Below the pieces are notes generated by a model, which worked only from the letters and a program-made list of their open reading frames with translations, ran no database searches and was not told the origin of the DNA. A stretch of DNA of 64,000 nucleotides from NCBI GenBank assembly GCA_026874595.1, contig CM049314.1, positions 9,972,729-10,036,728 of the forward strand, written 5' to 3'. Positions 52,601 through 60,760 of the stretch are shown here, piece after piece. Origin of the DNA: Sipunculus nudus (lineage: Eukaryota > Annelida > Sipuncula > Golfingiida > Sipunculidae). Each line of letters begins with the position of its first letter. The first letter of the stretch is position 1. The translations under genes and the position numbers were made by a program.

Positions 52601-55600
52601 ATATATGTATATCCACACGGTATTATAATTTAGTGCTAAAGTGTTTCTGATTGCACATTGCTCAAATATTATCATATCACGCTGAGAAGACACGAAATGT
52701 ATTTTTATAAACCTTTGAAGTTTGAACAACAGTCGGTCCCTGTATCTGCTTCCTGGGGAGAAGTGTCCCGCTGATCCACATTTTGGAGACGTGGTTGTCA
52801 GCGTATCAAAGACTTTTTTATCAGTGGCGTCATTTTATATTTAGGTGTGTGGTGGGGGGGGGGGACTCATAGGAGTATGTTAGAGCTTAAACTTGTGTTA
52901 AACTTTTTTTGCAAACCTATACAAATATTAAAACATCTCATTTTTCAAATAAATATATATGTGAAAATGTTCTAGTATATATAAACATTACACTGAATAC
53001 CAGTTGGGAAGATAACATTTTTCACCCAATTCCCTTCCCAAAATGTGAGGGGATAACCCCCCCCCCCCCTTTAAAATTTGTTGATTGTTATACATCAAGA
53101 AGAAATATGTTGTTCAAAATAAGTAGAAACGTGATCTTGAAGGCGTTCTATCTACTTTTATCAACACAAAGCCTCCGTGTTTGGTTACACTCCACTTGTA
53201 CAATTGTTTGTATGTGGGAGGTCGCACACTTCAGTGCCACCATGAGAGGTATTTGACCTTTGTGATTTGTCCCCAGCTAAGCACATCACCATGGAGGAAA
53301 TCACACACCGTCCGTCGGATAAACTTATTTTAAATTCTTGCATTTTTGTCAGGTTAACATTTCTTGGTTTGCGTGATTTATTTCAAACGGTTTATAGATT
53401 ATTAATTTTTTCGCTCAATTAAACGATTAGAAAAGCAGGATATTTCCAAATCGTCAGAAAGCAATTAGTTATGAGCCTTTAATAGAGCTGAATATTCGAT
53501 TTTATAACTAAAATAATTTTGTTAATTTTTTTTCTTGAAAATTCATTCGGAAACGTTCAACATCATCATATATAAAAAAATCATATGAGACGTGCCTTTT
53601 ATGCCTGTTCAAATTGTCCCTGCATAAACGATATCGAACCGATAACCCGTAACCCTCACCGAATGCCTATGGTCCAGGCTTTGGCGAAAGGACGAGGTGA
53701 TACTGTCCATAAAAGGATATACGACAGAGGACAATAAGCTTTCGGCCTCAGCACACCTTGGTTGCAATAAGACTGTGAATAACTAGTGAAAGTGAATTCT
53801 TTTTTCATTGAATGTGAGTGTAAACATCTCTTGATCCGTACTCGTTGTCGCTGGAGGAGCACCACGGACTGAACGTGCACTGAATTAATAAATGCAAATT
53901 GGTAATATGTACATGCAGCTCACACCGACCATAAAGTTCAAGGATTATTGGGGAGATAGCCCTCGTGTCCTCAGTGCCTCCTGGTCAGTTCCCATGACCT
54001 TCTATCTTGACCGGGTTAGGGTAAGACATAAACATACTGCAGAGATACGATACGCGCGCGTATCGTGAGGTATTAATCATGTTTTCTTATGTTAAACACC
54101 TAATCGCCTGATGTTTATTATATATATCCGACTCCTTATAGACATAGCATCATACTGAGATAGTACGAACAAAAATTGAACAGGCGTAGGAGGTGGGGGG
54201 ACATGCTGTTGAGACATGCGCATACTAATCGACAGTACCATTTACAACTGTCACAGAGATCATTCAGTGTAAATAGAAGCTCTCTTAAATCCGTTGAGGG
54301 ACACGCCCTGTCAGATCAGTGACAGACCTATCTTGATAAAGGATCATTTATCAACAGAACAGCGACAATCAATGTCATTTATTTTACCGATTAGTCCACT
54401 CGACCTATATGGTACTAATTTTTTGTACTTTTTATTTACATTTAAATGTTTTTTTTCTCTATTACGTTATTCTTTCCATAGGTCATGTCGTATCTAATTC
54501 GATCAAAGGGAACATGATACGGATAATTTATGAAAATACTTTAAACAGGGCTCGTTTAAATAGCAATCCTTGTCTGTGCCTATAAACAAGCTGACAGGTG
54601 AGTACTACTTTTGTCACCCAAGTACTTTCAAAGTTGTTTGCAATTTTGAAGTGGGGGATAAAACCGTGCAGTTGACGCAAAATACCTTTCTTTACAGAGA
54701 CAATAGTAGAGGACACGGAAAGGTAATAACCAAAGCTATAACCAGACCTTTATCATTAATATCTCCATGATTCAATATCAAGCCCTTACCTAAAGAAACA
54801 TTATTTCACAGTGTATTCATAAACACACCATTTTACAGTTGCTAAGAAGAACAAGATTGAAATACATGGTACCATTTGAGTACATCCAAGAGGAACAAGA
54901 TCGCAATGGGTGGTACATTCTACTACTTTAAATACGAACAAGATCAGAATGCATGGTACCATTCAAGTACAACCAAGAAAAACATAATTGTTATAAGTGG
55001 TACCATCAAAGTACAACCAAGACGAACAAGATTAGTATGCGTGGTACTATTCTAGTACATTCCAGCCAAGACGAACGAGATTGGTACGCGTGGTACCATT
55101 CTAGTACAGTCCAGCCAAGACGAACAAGATCGCGTTGGGTGACCATAACCATTCTACTGCAGCAAAGAAGAGCAAGATCTGTGCCATTCCACTTAAGCAA
55201 GAAAGACCATGATAGAAATGCATTATAAATATGATGTTTAGTTAATATTTATATTATCCCCCCCCCAAATGAAAATTGTACAAGGTTCATACAGCGGGAA
55301 GAAATGAAAAACCACATGTGGAAGAACATGAGGAAAAGATAACGAGAATGAAATTCACACAAGTGTTGAAGAACATAATAAGAAAACGAGAAGAAGATAA
55401 AACAATATCCACACATCTGGAAGAACATGAAGCGAAGACAACGAGAATAAGAAAAACAATACCCACACGTCTAAAAGAACATATAGAGAAGTAAACGAGA
55501 AAAAAATACACACCAGGAATATCATGAAGAGATGAAAACGAGAAGTAAAAACAATACCCTCACGGCTAGAAGAGCATGAAAAGAAGAAAACGAGAAGAAA

Positions 55601-56564
55601 AACAATACTCACACAAGTCTTGAAGAACATGAAGAGAAGAAAACGAATGGAAAAGACAATACCCACTCGTCTGGAAGAACATGATAAAAAGGGAAAGAAA
55701 AAACAATCCCCACACGTCTGGAAGAACATGAAAAAAAGGAAAAGAAAAAACAATACCCACACGTCTGGAAGAACATGAAGAGAAGTAAACGAAAAGAAAA
55801 ACAATACTCACACATCTGGAAGAACATGAAGAGAAGAAAACGAGTGAAAAAAACAAAACCCACACGTCTGGAAGAACATGAAAAAAAGGAAAAGATAAAA
55901 CAATACCCACACGTCTAGAAGAACATGGAGAGAAGTAAACGAGAAAAAAACAATACTCACACATCTGAAAGAACATGAAGAAGATGCCAAAGAACCTGCT
56001 GACGATCGTCTCCTGGGTTTCTCCCACGAGTTTAGAGTAGCGGATGGCGAGTTTTGTGAAGTAGGAGCACTGGGCCGTCCAGAGGGGCGCAGCACACAAC
56101 CCCACGATTACAGACGCCGGCGTCATGGACCACCATCTACCGATACCGTTAGCTCCCATCCACAAGATGTACCCGATCACAGAGATGACGATACACCATT
56201 TGTAGCCGAGCTTGCTGATAGCGATCTTCGGTAAAAGAAGGCAGGAAAGAACCAAGGCGCCATACAGGACGGCTGAATTGATCGTCCCCATGCCTTGGTC
56301 CTGGTGAAGACTGCTTTGTAGACGACTCAGACCGTTAAAGGATGTGAAGTTGAGCAAGAACCCAATGCTAATTAAGATAATATTCTTCATTATCCGTCTT
56401 CTTTCCTTCCTCTTCATGTCTTCCGGCCAGTTTTCTTCGGAAACTGTCTCGTATACCATGGCTGCTACTTTTGGCATAACTGAGCCATTGCTAAGTTCCG
56501 GTTTGACCACAGTGTCCAAGGACCCAAGCTCCAATTCCTTGTTATCAAATGCTTTGTTATCCAT
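28928..56564 (-). CDS. UNC93-like membrane protein, gene B (six exons)
   Basis: Predicted exons, in gene order on the minus strand: 56564-55961, 41642-41482, 40873-40628, 30066-29931, 29592-29461, 29160-28928; 1512 nt, 503 residues. I chose the ATG at 56564 (MDNKAFDNKEL, A at -3 and G at +4); upstream in-frame sequence lacks an ATG. Same domain order as gene A: ENWPEDMKRK block, TM1 (LISIGFLLNFTSFNG), GRWWSMTPAS, loop with NGT and NVT sequons, EWSK/SFISCALGIWMVG, CWGFSDAVWQTQ and a terminal membrane hairpin. AATAAA occurs within a few bases of the stop (28920-28925 on plus). Introns 1 and 3 are huge (14.3 and 10.6 kb): intron 3 holds a Gypsy element, intron 1 a LINE and two minisatellites. 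No stops or broken splice sites are seen, so it is probably functional. Its role within the UNC93 family cannot be assigned. Confidence 0.87.
29461..29592 (-). CDS. Gene B exon 5
   Basis: 132 bp, phase 1 at both ends. AMCMDIGIQVTLYLW, HPSQPVVFY and CWGFSDAVWQTQIN. Acceptor TTGTAG/CA, donor AACG/GTAAGG. Confidence 0.88.
29931..30066 (-). CDS. Gene B exon 4
   Basis: 136 bp. SFISCALGIWMVGFATLPFG and FTTGRLVKYIGRLPIFTA. Acceptor GCAG/TCT, donor GCAG/GTGAGG. The Gypsy LTR begins only 420 bp upstream in intron 3. Confidence 0.88.
30487..31754 (+). repeat. Gypsy-1 5' LTR
   Basis: Begins TGTAACCGGACGATG and ends ATACTACA. AATAAA at 31702-31707, about 50 bp before the LTR end, is a plausible polyadenylation signal. 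Confidence 0.96.
31755..33562 (+). other. Gypsy-1 leader
   Basis: About 1.8 kb between LTR and gag ATG, unusually long. No substantial open frame and no known domain. Contains an A tract (32011-32026) and the candidate primer-binding site at its start. It may hold packaging or internal promoter signals; that is inference. Confidence 0.7.
33563..36481 (+). CDS. Gypsy-1 Gag-protease-reverse transcriptase
   Basis: 972 codons from an ATG at 33563. Residues about 14-35: leucine/glutamine-rich coiled coil. About 70-240: capsid-type gag domain (RKLSKFAGERGKLEDWV, FLLGHLEGPAKSEI, LRDFSYGLMNLL) like PNMA/Arc-related gags. 322-335: CCHC zinc knuckle (C-x2-C-x4-H-x4-C). 405-407: aspartic protease DTG, followed by SMVSTM. 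About 675-860: reverse transcriptase with LRLCVDYRQLN, LDLASAYNQI (Asp766) and YLDD (828-831), then FLGHLVSGDGV and the thumb FCQFYQRFVPGFAK. The frame ends with a stop in the connection to RNase H, where a short deletion has shifted the frame. Gag, protease and polymerase active sites appear intact. Confidence 0.95.
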   Translation: MSQTGTDQADQGAGALNEMELLQRQVEQMQALLQRAGIDPRQQSAPPSPSPPLRRTERDDPVPTRVVYTQRKLSKFAGERGKLEDWVLEAKSALRAQGVQGQEAVEFLLGHLEGPAKSEIRYAPDSEKVDAAAVFTLLQEAFGERLSASQLLDSFYGRKQQDKETLRDFSYGLMNLLDRALGQDPEAVANRDKTLRDRFAEQVRDSGLRRELKRRTRDQPEISFRALREEAIRWAEEDLVQPTPKTVSSYKVKADEPPSSDEKSEVRRLLEVVEKQQKCHEELLQNQQQLLELLQHQNVGNQNRQMSENTVRKDQSESPRKCFYCSSTDHLIRNCPKRVASRRDKKGANPDAKTAGNTGSTPNDTQNNSIRGNLAPQATVLENTIGGRPLVTARVEGVELECLLDTGSMVSTMTDDFFHRYIEREDTQLGDKWVQVTAANGLEVPYQGIVTVNVEIDGQRIEDCGVLVVSRTSEEVTDTPVLLGMNVISQVPRFSGILCEPKAKFIRIAGMEAVTIPKSSSCEIAAIAPRWNMVGCVEGFSQPVKGAVTVTPALVTVGGGKLPIRVTNMTSRDVTLSPGTRIGTISRFKDIQSGLSKVDVTFENRRVHLSQISGKPREDRADRDILDLGIVHGSEEERERLLQILNRHSEVVMKAGDAVGCTNLLTHMIKTTDDLPVSQPYRRIPPHQWEEVRQHLKELCEQGIIKRSVSNYASPVVLVRKSSGSLRLCVDYRQLNKKVRRDAFPLPRMNEILDSLHGAKYFSTLDLASAYNQIEVAEEDRHKTAFTTPMGLYEFIRMPFGLSNSPATFQRLMTTIFQDDILNTMFVYLDDIIVYGRTVDEHLKRLEEVLSKLSRFGLKLKLNKCSFLCREVSFLGHLVSGDGVRPNPDRIAAVRQWPKPTTVKELRSFLGFCQFYQRFVPGFAKIASVLHKLVAESSKGNYGHRKPRRIVITDHWDTKHTEAFERLKEKLI
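36488..38681 (+). pseudogene. Gypsy-1 RNase H-integrase part of pol (shifted frame)
   Basis: Continues pol in another frame and lacks its own ATG start. RNase H: LEVDASLRGLGA, RLELLALKWAI, VFTDHNPLTHLF and QATDALSRL. Integrase (residues counted from 36513): H-H-C-C zinc domain from about 263, catalytic Asp328 (AMDF), Asp387 (HSDQGRDF) and Glu423 (GNGQVERFN), spaced D,D(35)E, then FAYNTTPHASTGVSPF and the SH3-like tail (LQIGDKVYRR). The C-terminus is acidic and ends with RRSTRVTKGMHSNPGHWP. All catalytic residues are present. Compared with the Gypsy-2 remnant, about nine codons are missing at the break; the deletion is not a multiple of three. Confidence 0.93.
38846..40114 (+). repeat. Gypsy-1 3' LTR
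   Basis: Nearly identical to the 5' LTR; one extra T near 39692 and four substitutions noted by eye. AATAAA at 40062-40067. Confidence 0.96.
40628..40873 (-). CDS. Gene B exon 3
   Basis: 246 bp, phase 0 at both ends. VWTMVGVFMGVAAGAV, FMDKLPKELEDDEE, HWRHLPQLLLIPMTMY and EWSK. Acceptor CTGTAG/GTA, donor AAG/GTAAATA. One codon shorter than gene A exon 3. Confidence 0.88.
41482..41642 (-). CDS. Gene B exon 2
   Basis: 161 bp, phase 1 to phase 0. SSIFGSVISSTIL, NGT and NVT sequons, and two cysteines (HCGMNDCP) as in gene A. Acceptor ATTTAG/CC, donor GTC/GTAAGA. Confidence 0.88.
41643..50582 (-). other. Gene B intron 1, distal part
   Basis: About 9 kb without a recognised exon. Contains a pogo-type end and (TA)n near 43552-43636, a (GA)n at 44870-44890, and the 25-bp motif at 47005-47029 shared with 3691-3715. 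Open frames here (for example around 43870-44298, minus) show no domain. Confidence 0.5.
43552..43636. mobile_element. Pogo-type terminal fragment followed by (TA)n
   Basis: TA followed by CAGTGAAACCTGCATATGC and AAGACCACC, a common terminal sequence of pogo/Tigger MITEs, then about 20 TA units. No second end is seen. Confidence 0.5.
50583..52300 (-). pseudogene. 5'-truncated CR1/L2-like LINE reverse transcriptase
   Basis: Minus-strand reverse transcriptase in three blocks. 52300-51905: KKACGPDKVSGRLIK and LWKTAEIIPVAKN. 51917-51414: HHQFAYSSNRCTSDA, SLFIDYSSAFNTI, TGAPQGCVLSAVLF and the catalytic YADD in IIKYADDTVILG. 51407-50796: GWCEELYLQLNVKKTKEV, YKYLGCIID and RFLPSGKR. A frame change near 51910 and an in-frame TAA at 51413-51411 break it. 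The endonuclease part is absent, so it is a dead 5'-truncated copy. It ends in (TATCT)n-type repeats, seen on plus as GATAAGATAAGATAAGATAA at 50583-50605. The clade call rests on motif style only. Confidence 0.88.
52320..54840 (-). other. Gene B intron 1, part between LINE and minisatellites
   Basis: No exon or known domain recognised apart from the hAT-like fragment. Confidence 0.45.
52823..53080. mobile_element. hAT-like end fragment
   Basis: CAGTGGCGTCATTTTATA matches the left end of the hAT-like element at 22198. It is followed by a G tract (52853-52863) and later GGATAACCCCCCC, similar to that element's interior. No right end is found. Confidence 0.45.
54845..55190 (+). repeat. 41-49 bp minisatellite in gene B intron 1
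   Basis: Units marked by GAACAAGAT (or variants) at 54849, 54893, 54936, 54977, 55024, 55073, 55122 and 55170. Typical unit: GAACAAGAT, GGTACGCGTGGTACCATTC, TAGTAC and CAGCCAAGAC. About eight units, diverged at the edges. Confidence 0.85.
55320..55980 (-). repeat. Minisatellite built from the gene B exon 1 splice donor
   Basis: About 14 units of 47-53 bp, marked on plus by GAACAT or variants at 55324, 55371, 55423, 55477, about 55520, 55572, 55625, 55677, 55724, 55771, 55822, 55874, 55921 and 55971. Read on the minus strand, each unit is CATGTTCTTCCAGACGTGTG, then GGTATTG or AGTATTG, then a T/C-rich stretch. The unit next to exon 1 is the real donor (TTTCAGATGT/GTGAGT). So the repeat unit consists of about the last 16-20 coding bases of exon 1 plus the first 30 bases of intron 1. 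At least three units keep a GTGAGT donor. Confidence 0.9.
55961..56564 (-). CDS. Gene B exon 1
   Basis: 604 bp, ends in phase 1 (Q-M then T). Codes the N-terminal tail with ENWPEDMKRK, and membrane segments through FFGIFFMFFQM. Donor ATGT/GTGAGT at 55960. The reading frame stays open beyond the donor to 55566, through the splice-donor minisatellite. Confidence 0.86.
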
Positions 56565-57817
56565 TTTTTCAGGTGTAAATTTATTTGCAATATGTGCGAG
56601 AAATTTCACCACAAAATTGTGCTTTTATTATAGTTTCAGTTCCCTTATGCTTAATGCCCGGTCTGGGGATTGTGTTCCAACTGATTTCAGAAACTTTCTA
56701 ATTTAACATTAATGAATTTAATATTGTATAATTATTGTAATCGTATTTATCCGTGTATAAACTACAAAAAAGTGATGATCTAAATTGCCTTTCGTGCAGC
56801 ACTTAGGTGTCAAGTTCTGAAGCATGAAACTTTGGTTGTCATACACATCATAACGTCTACAGCTACCGTACGCATATTCCGGTCAACTAAGTGTCATAGT
56901 TTTGTCAACAGGTATATATTACCTTCACTTTTCCACTTACCACGCGTATGATCTCAGGTAACTGCTACACGTACTCAACGCTGGAGCTAACGCGCTGCTC
57001 TGGTGTCGCTCTACATAAACGCAACAAAGGTCCATTCGAACGAAATGCTGTCCAACCATGAGCGGCCAAATCTGTTTGAAAATGGGGCTTCTCCTGTGTC
57101 CTGGGTTACCGTGCGAGCCGGAATGCAGGCTCCTTCACTCAGGAATAAATGCAAATTATCTGTGTTAGTCCTATATGTAATCTGTCGGACTCTCACGCTT
57201 TCTGTGAGCTGTTAAAGGTAGACTCGCACATGCGACAGTAACTAACGTTCTTATCACGTCTCTGTCCTTATCACTGCCCAATCAGTGCCATGGATATTGC
57301 TCCACCCACGGCACATTAATTTATAACACACGTTCGGAGGCAAGTCGGGTCAGGAAAATAAGGTGTGCGTGGTTTACAAAATGTAGTGCCCGTATCCAAA
57401 TAAATATACTCTACATTTATAAAGATAAGAAAAGCATTTGTTGCAAAATCACGGGCACACACCTCGCGACGCAAAACTTTTCACTGTCATACCTATGAGC
57501 TTAGGCCAAATGTCCGTACTAATATGGTTAAATATAATATTTCAAAGTAATTTTATGGATGGAACCAACTCATGGGCCGAATGCGAACGACAGACGGACG
57601 ATGTTCAGAAAGACAATTTGGACAATTTTGTGTTACATAGACGATGCCCGGTTGGCCGATATCCAGAAAGACGAGCACGGGTTAATATTAATGCAGGTAT
57701 TTACAATCTTGTTGAGTGCGACTGTATTAACAGTAACCTGAGTCCACGTTACCTCCTTCCCCGCTTTGTAAATGAACGATGAATAGATACTGTGTCATAA
57801 ACAAAATTCGTTCGATG

Positions 57818-57871
57818 AGAGAGAGAAAGGGAAAGAAAGAAAGAAAGAAGGAAGTAAAGAAAGAAAGAAAG
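57818..57871 (+). repeat. Polypurine (GAAA)n tract
   Basis: GAGAGAGAAAGG followed by repeated GAAA and GAAG units; strand-asymmetric. Confidence 0.85.
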
Positions 57872-60237
57872 AACTGAAAATGAACTATAACAAACGATAA
57901 TGAATAGAGAGAGACATAGGGAAAGTAAAAAAGACCCGGATAAAGATAACTAAGAAGGGTGAAAAAGGACGAAAGAAAGTATGGTAAAAATGAGAGGGAG
58001 CAATTAAGAGTGATATACATAAATACAGAGAAAATGCAAGAAATAGACCAGACAGTTAAATATGAGAAAGAAAACAGGAAATACATACATAATATACATA
58101 ATTTAGATATAAGGTGGAATTACATACAATGCATTGACCATCGCCATGATACTGTCTATTCAAGTGCTCCTTTTAAAGTGCAGTTTAGTGTCCACGTCAC
58201 ATCAGTGGTTTCGCGAAGGGAGGTGTTCTTTTCTCAATAAATTAACTCAATAAGACTGAGTCGATTGCGAAACAATATGTACTTGAGACCAATATTTAAC
58301 ATTGATACCTTATATCAGTGCTGAATATAAAAAGTGTAAACAAATTGTGTTGATTGCGTTTCACTTGTAAGTTGTGGTAACGTTTGTGCAATATTAAGAT
58401 TTTATCCATGAATAACACCAGATAGTTGAACAGTTCCATAAATGGCGCAAATATATTTCACGCTAATCGGCATATATTTACTCGAAAAATGTGTTATCTA
58501 TTCCTTTGCAATTAATGTTTGTGTTTTAATATGTGACAATAGCTATTTGTGAACATTGATAATTTTGCCATTCATGCTGTGTCTCTTGTTTAGCTCGATA
58601 ATCCATTTTAGACAAAACAGACGAAACTACCCATTCATTAAAAACATGTTATCTTTCGAAAATGCGAATAGAGCAGAAAATGCAATGATCGCATCATAAG
58701 CAGTGACTTTCTTATTAAAATTGGTATATACTAGTCCTATTATAATCCAGAGAGGAAAAAGTATCATACATGTTTACAACACAATGTGATCAAAAAATGC
58801 TTTACGTCCTGTGTATAAATGTAAATACTCTGTACCCGTAGTACTCGACTTAAATGTATTGATACGAATTAAACGATAAAATTAAAGTTTCAATATAGTT
58901 TAAAATACCCGGACGCAGTCAAACAGTTTGTTTTTATGTGGATGATTACGTCTATTAGTACCGGCCACCATTTTTTTTTGTACAGCACTTGTATGACGAA
59001 ACCGATATTCCCGATATCACGGTTTCGGTTGGACCTGGCAAACAAATCTCCGAGGCTTGGGGTTTCTGTCGGTTTCCTTTGATTTTAATACAGCACTGAT
59101 ATTATATAGGTGTAGACATTCAAACAAAAATGTTGTTAGATGAAATCTTTAATCTTGCCAGTTTCATTTTCACAATTTAAAACAATGAATTCAACGATCT
59201 ACTTTATTTTTGGGCATATGCTGAAATATATTGTTTTCCCGTATGCAGCTGATTAAAGGGACATAATCAGGAGCAATATTATGCCAATTTTTCACACTAT
59301 CAGTTCAGTTTTGCTTTTTACAAAAAGATTCCCAGCAAAACAATCCCAGCACACTGTCTGAGTACCTCGCTTACGGCTGTTTAACACTTGTTATGGCTCA
59401 GCGTGTTTGTAAACACAGCTTAGTGTGTCTGTTTACCATAACAAGGCCGCATGACCGGAGGTCCGATTGTTAGCTGGAACATGTGATGTTTCAGCCAGCG
59501 GAAACAAGTATAACATTTCTGGAGCCAAGTCAGTCAGAGCATCATATGATTGGCAGGTGTTTTGGCTCAGCGATGCACTGTGTCCCCCGCGCTGTGTTTA
59601 TATTGACACCAGTGATCGCACTCACACTCGATTACCGGAGTAAGGAAACGGATTTCAGGGTAATATCTTTGCAGGTACAAATTCATTTTAAAGAGCAGGA
59701 GTTTTTTTTTATTGTTAATTCAACATGCTTTTTAGGTGATTGGGCCCCTTTAAGACCCCTTATAAACCGGAGTGGAGGACCATTAAAATGCGATAATATT
59801 TAATATTAGAACACCTTTTCACAATTTTTATGCTTGATATTAAAGCCCTTAAATTAAACACTTGGTATTGGTATTAAACGCTCAAATTATTCAACTTTCT
59901 GACATTTATATTCGATCGGACCAATAAACTGGATAACAAATATGAAATTAGGTAGACATGATCATGAAATAATAAGAATAAATCTGTCTTAGAACAAAGT
60001 AAAATAATCTTTGACATCGTCAATATTTAATTATTGTACACTGTTGGATTGGGAGTGAATATGCCATAACACCTGCATATCCTGCGGACCCAATTTAAGA
60101 CATCGCTCTGCTGTTTGCCAGTGTTTGGCACATTTTGCCCACGATAACCTTCAAATTAACAGTTTAATGTACAGTAAAATGAGGTATTACTGACAACTTA
60201 CATATGTTTGAATATTCACTTGGTAGCTAAAATCCCA

Positions 60238-60320
60238 ATAAGAACCGCCTAACTGGGCTCGTCTTTCTGGAAAATGTCCAACTGGGCTCGTCTTTCTGAG
60301 AATCGTCCTGTTGAGCTCGT
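60238..60320 (-). repeat. Short tandem motif, related to 57640-57690
   Basis: On plus, CTGGGCTCGTCTTTCTG occurs at about 60253 and 60283, and a diverged TTGAGCTCGTC follows. The reverse complement CAGAAAGACGAGC matches 57662-57674, with flanking similarity (GGTTGGCCGATATCCAGAAA against AGTTGGACATTTTCCAGAAA). Confidence 0.55.
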
Positions 60321-60743
60321 CCAGCTGCCATGTTATCCGATTGACTTTATGCGAACTCAGTTTTGTTAGTGGTGGAGACCTGCACTGCTTAGCATTCACA
60401 ATTCCAGCTTGTTAAAAATTTAAACATGTCAACGGGCAAGGAATTAGAGCCGAGGGGCCTTAGTTTGGAGACGGAGTCTCACTCACCGCAGTTCTGTGTA
60501 AGGTCTATGTAAGTTACCTGCACTTGCTTGGTCAAAAACTATTCATCGCGTGCGCGGAGTTCATTCATATCAGCTTTAATGGCATATCGGCAGACTCTAG
60601 TGCACGCGCACCTATGATTTATAACATGTATTTTATTAGCAGTACACTTTGTTTGTTCTAGACGGGAGAGTAAATATAGATGTAAGGCGATGTATTTTAT
60701 GTATTAGATCAATCAAAATCTACGTATTAGTATAAATATGCGG

Positions 60744-60760
60744 CAGTGGCGGATCCAGAG
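60744..60760 (+). mobile_element. Isolated hAT-type terminal sequence
   Basis: CAGTGGCGGATCCAGAG, the same terminus as at 2290. No partner end is found in the following few hundred bases. Confidence 0.4.

Noticed and set aside
55287-55863. Several overlapping minus-strand frames of Phe/Ser/Cys-rich repeats
   Set aside because: All are shadows of the splice-donor minisatellite; only the frame linked to exon 1 is discussed.
56565-56612. In-frame extension of gene B upstream of the ATG at 56564
   Set aside because: It lacks an ATG; the downstream ATG has a good initiation context.
57438-57782. Open frames upstream of gene B as a possible small gene
   Set aside because: No known domain; part of it matches the repeat at 60238-60320, so a repeat origin is more likely.
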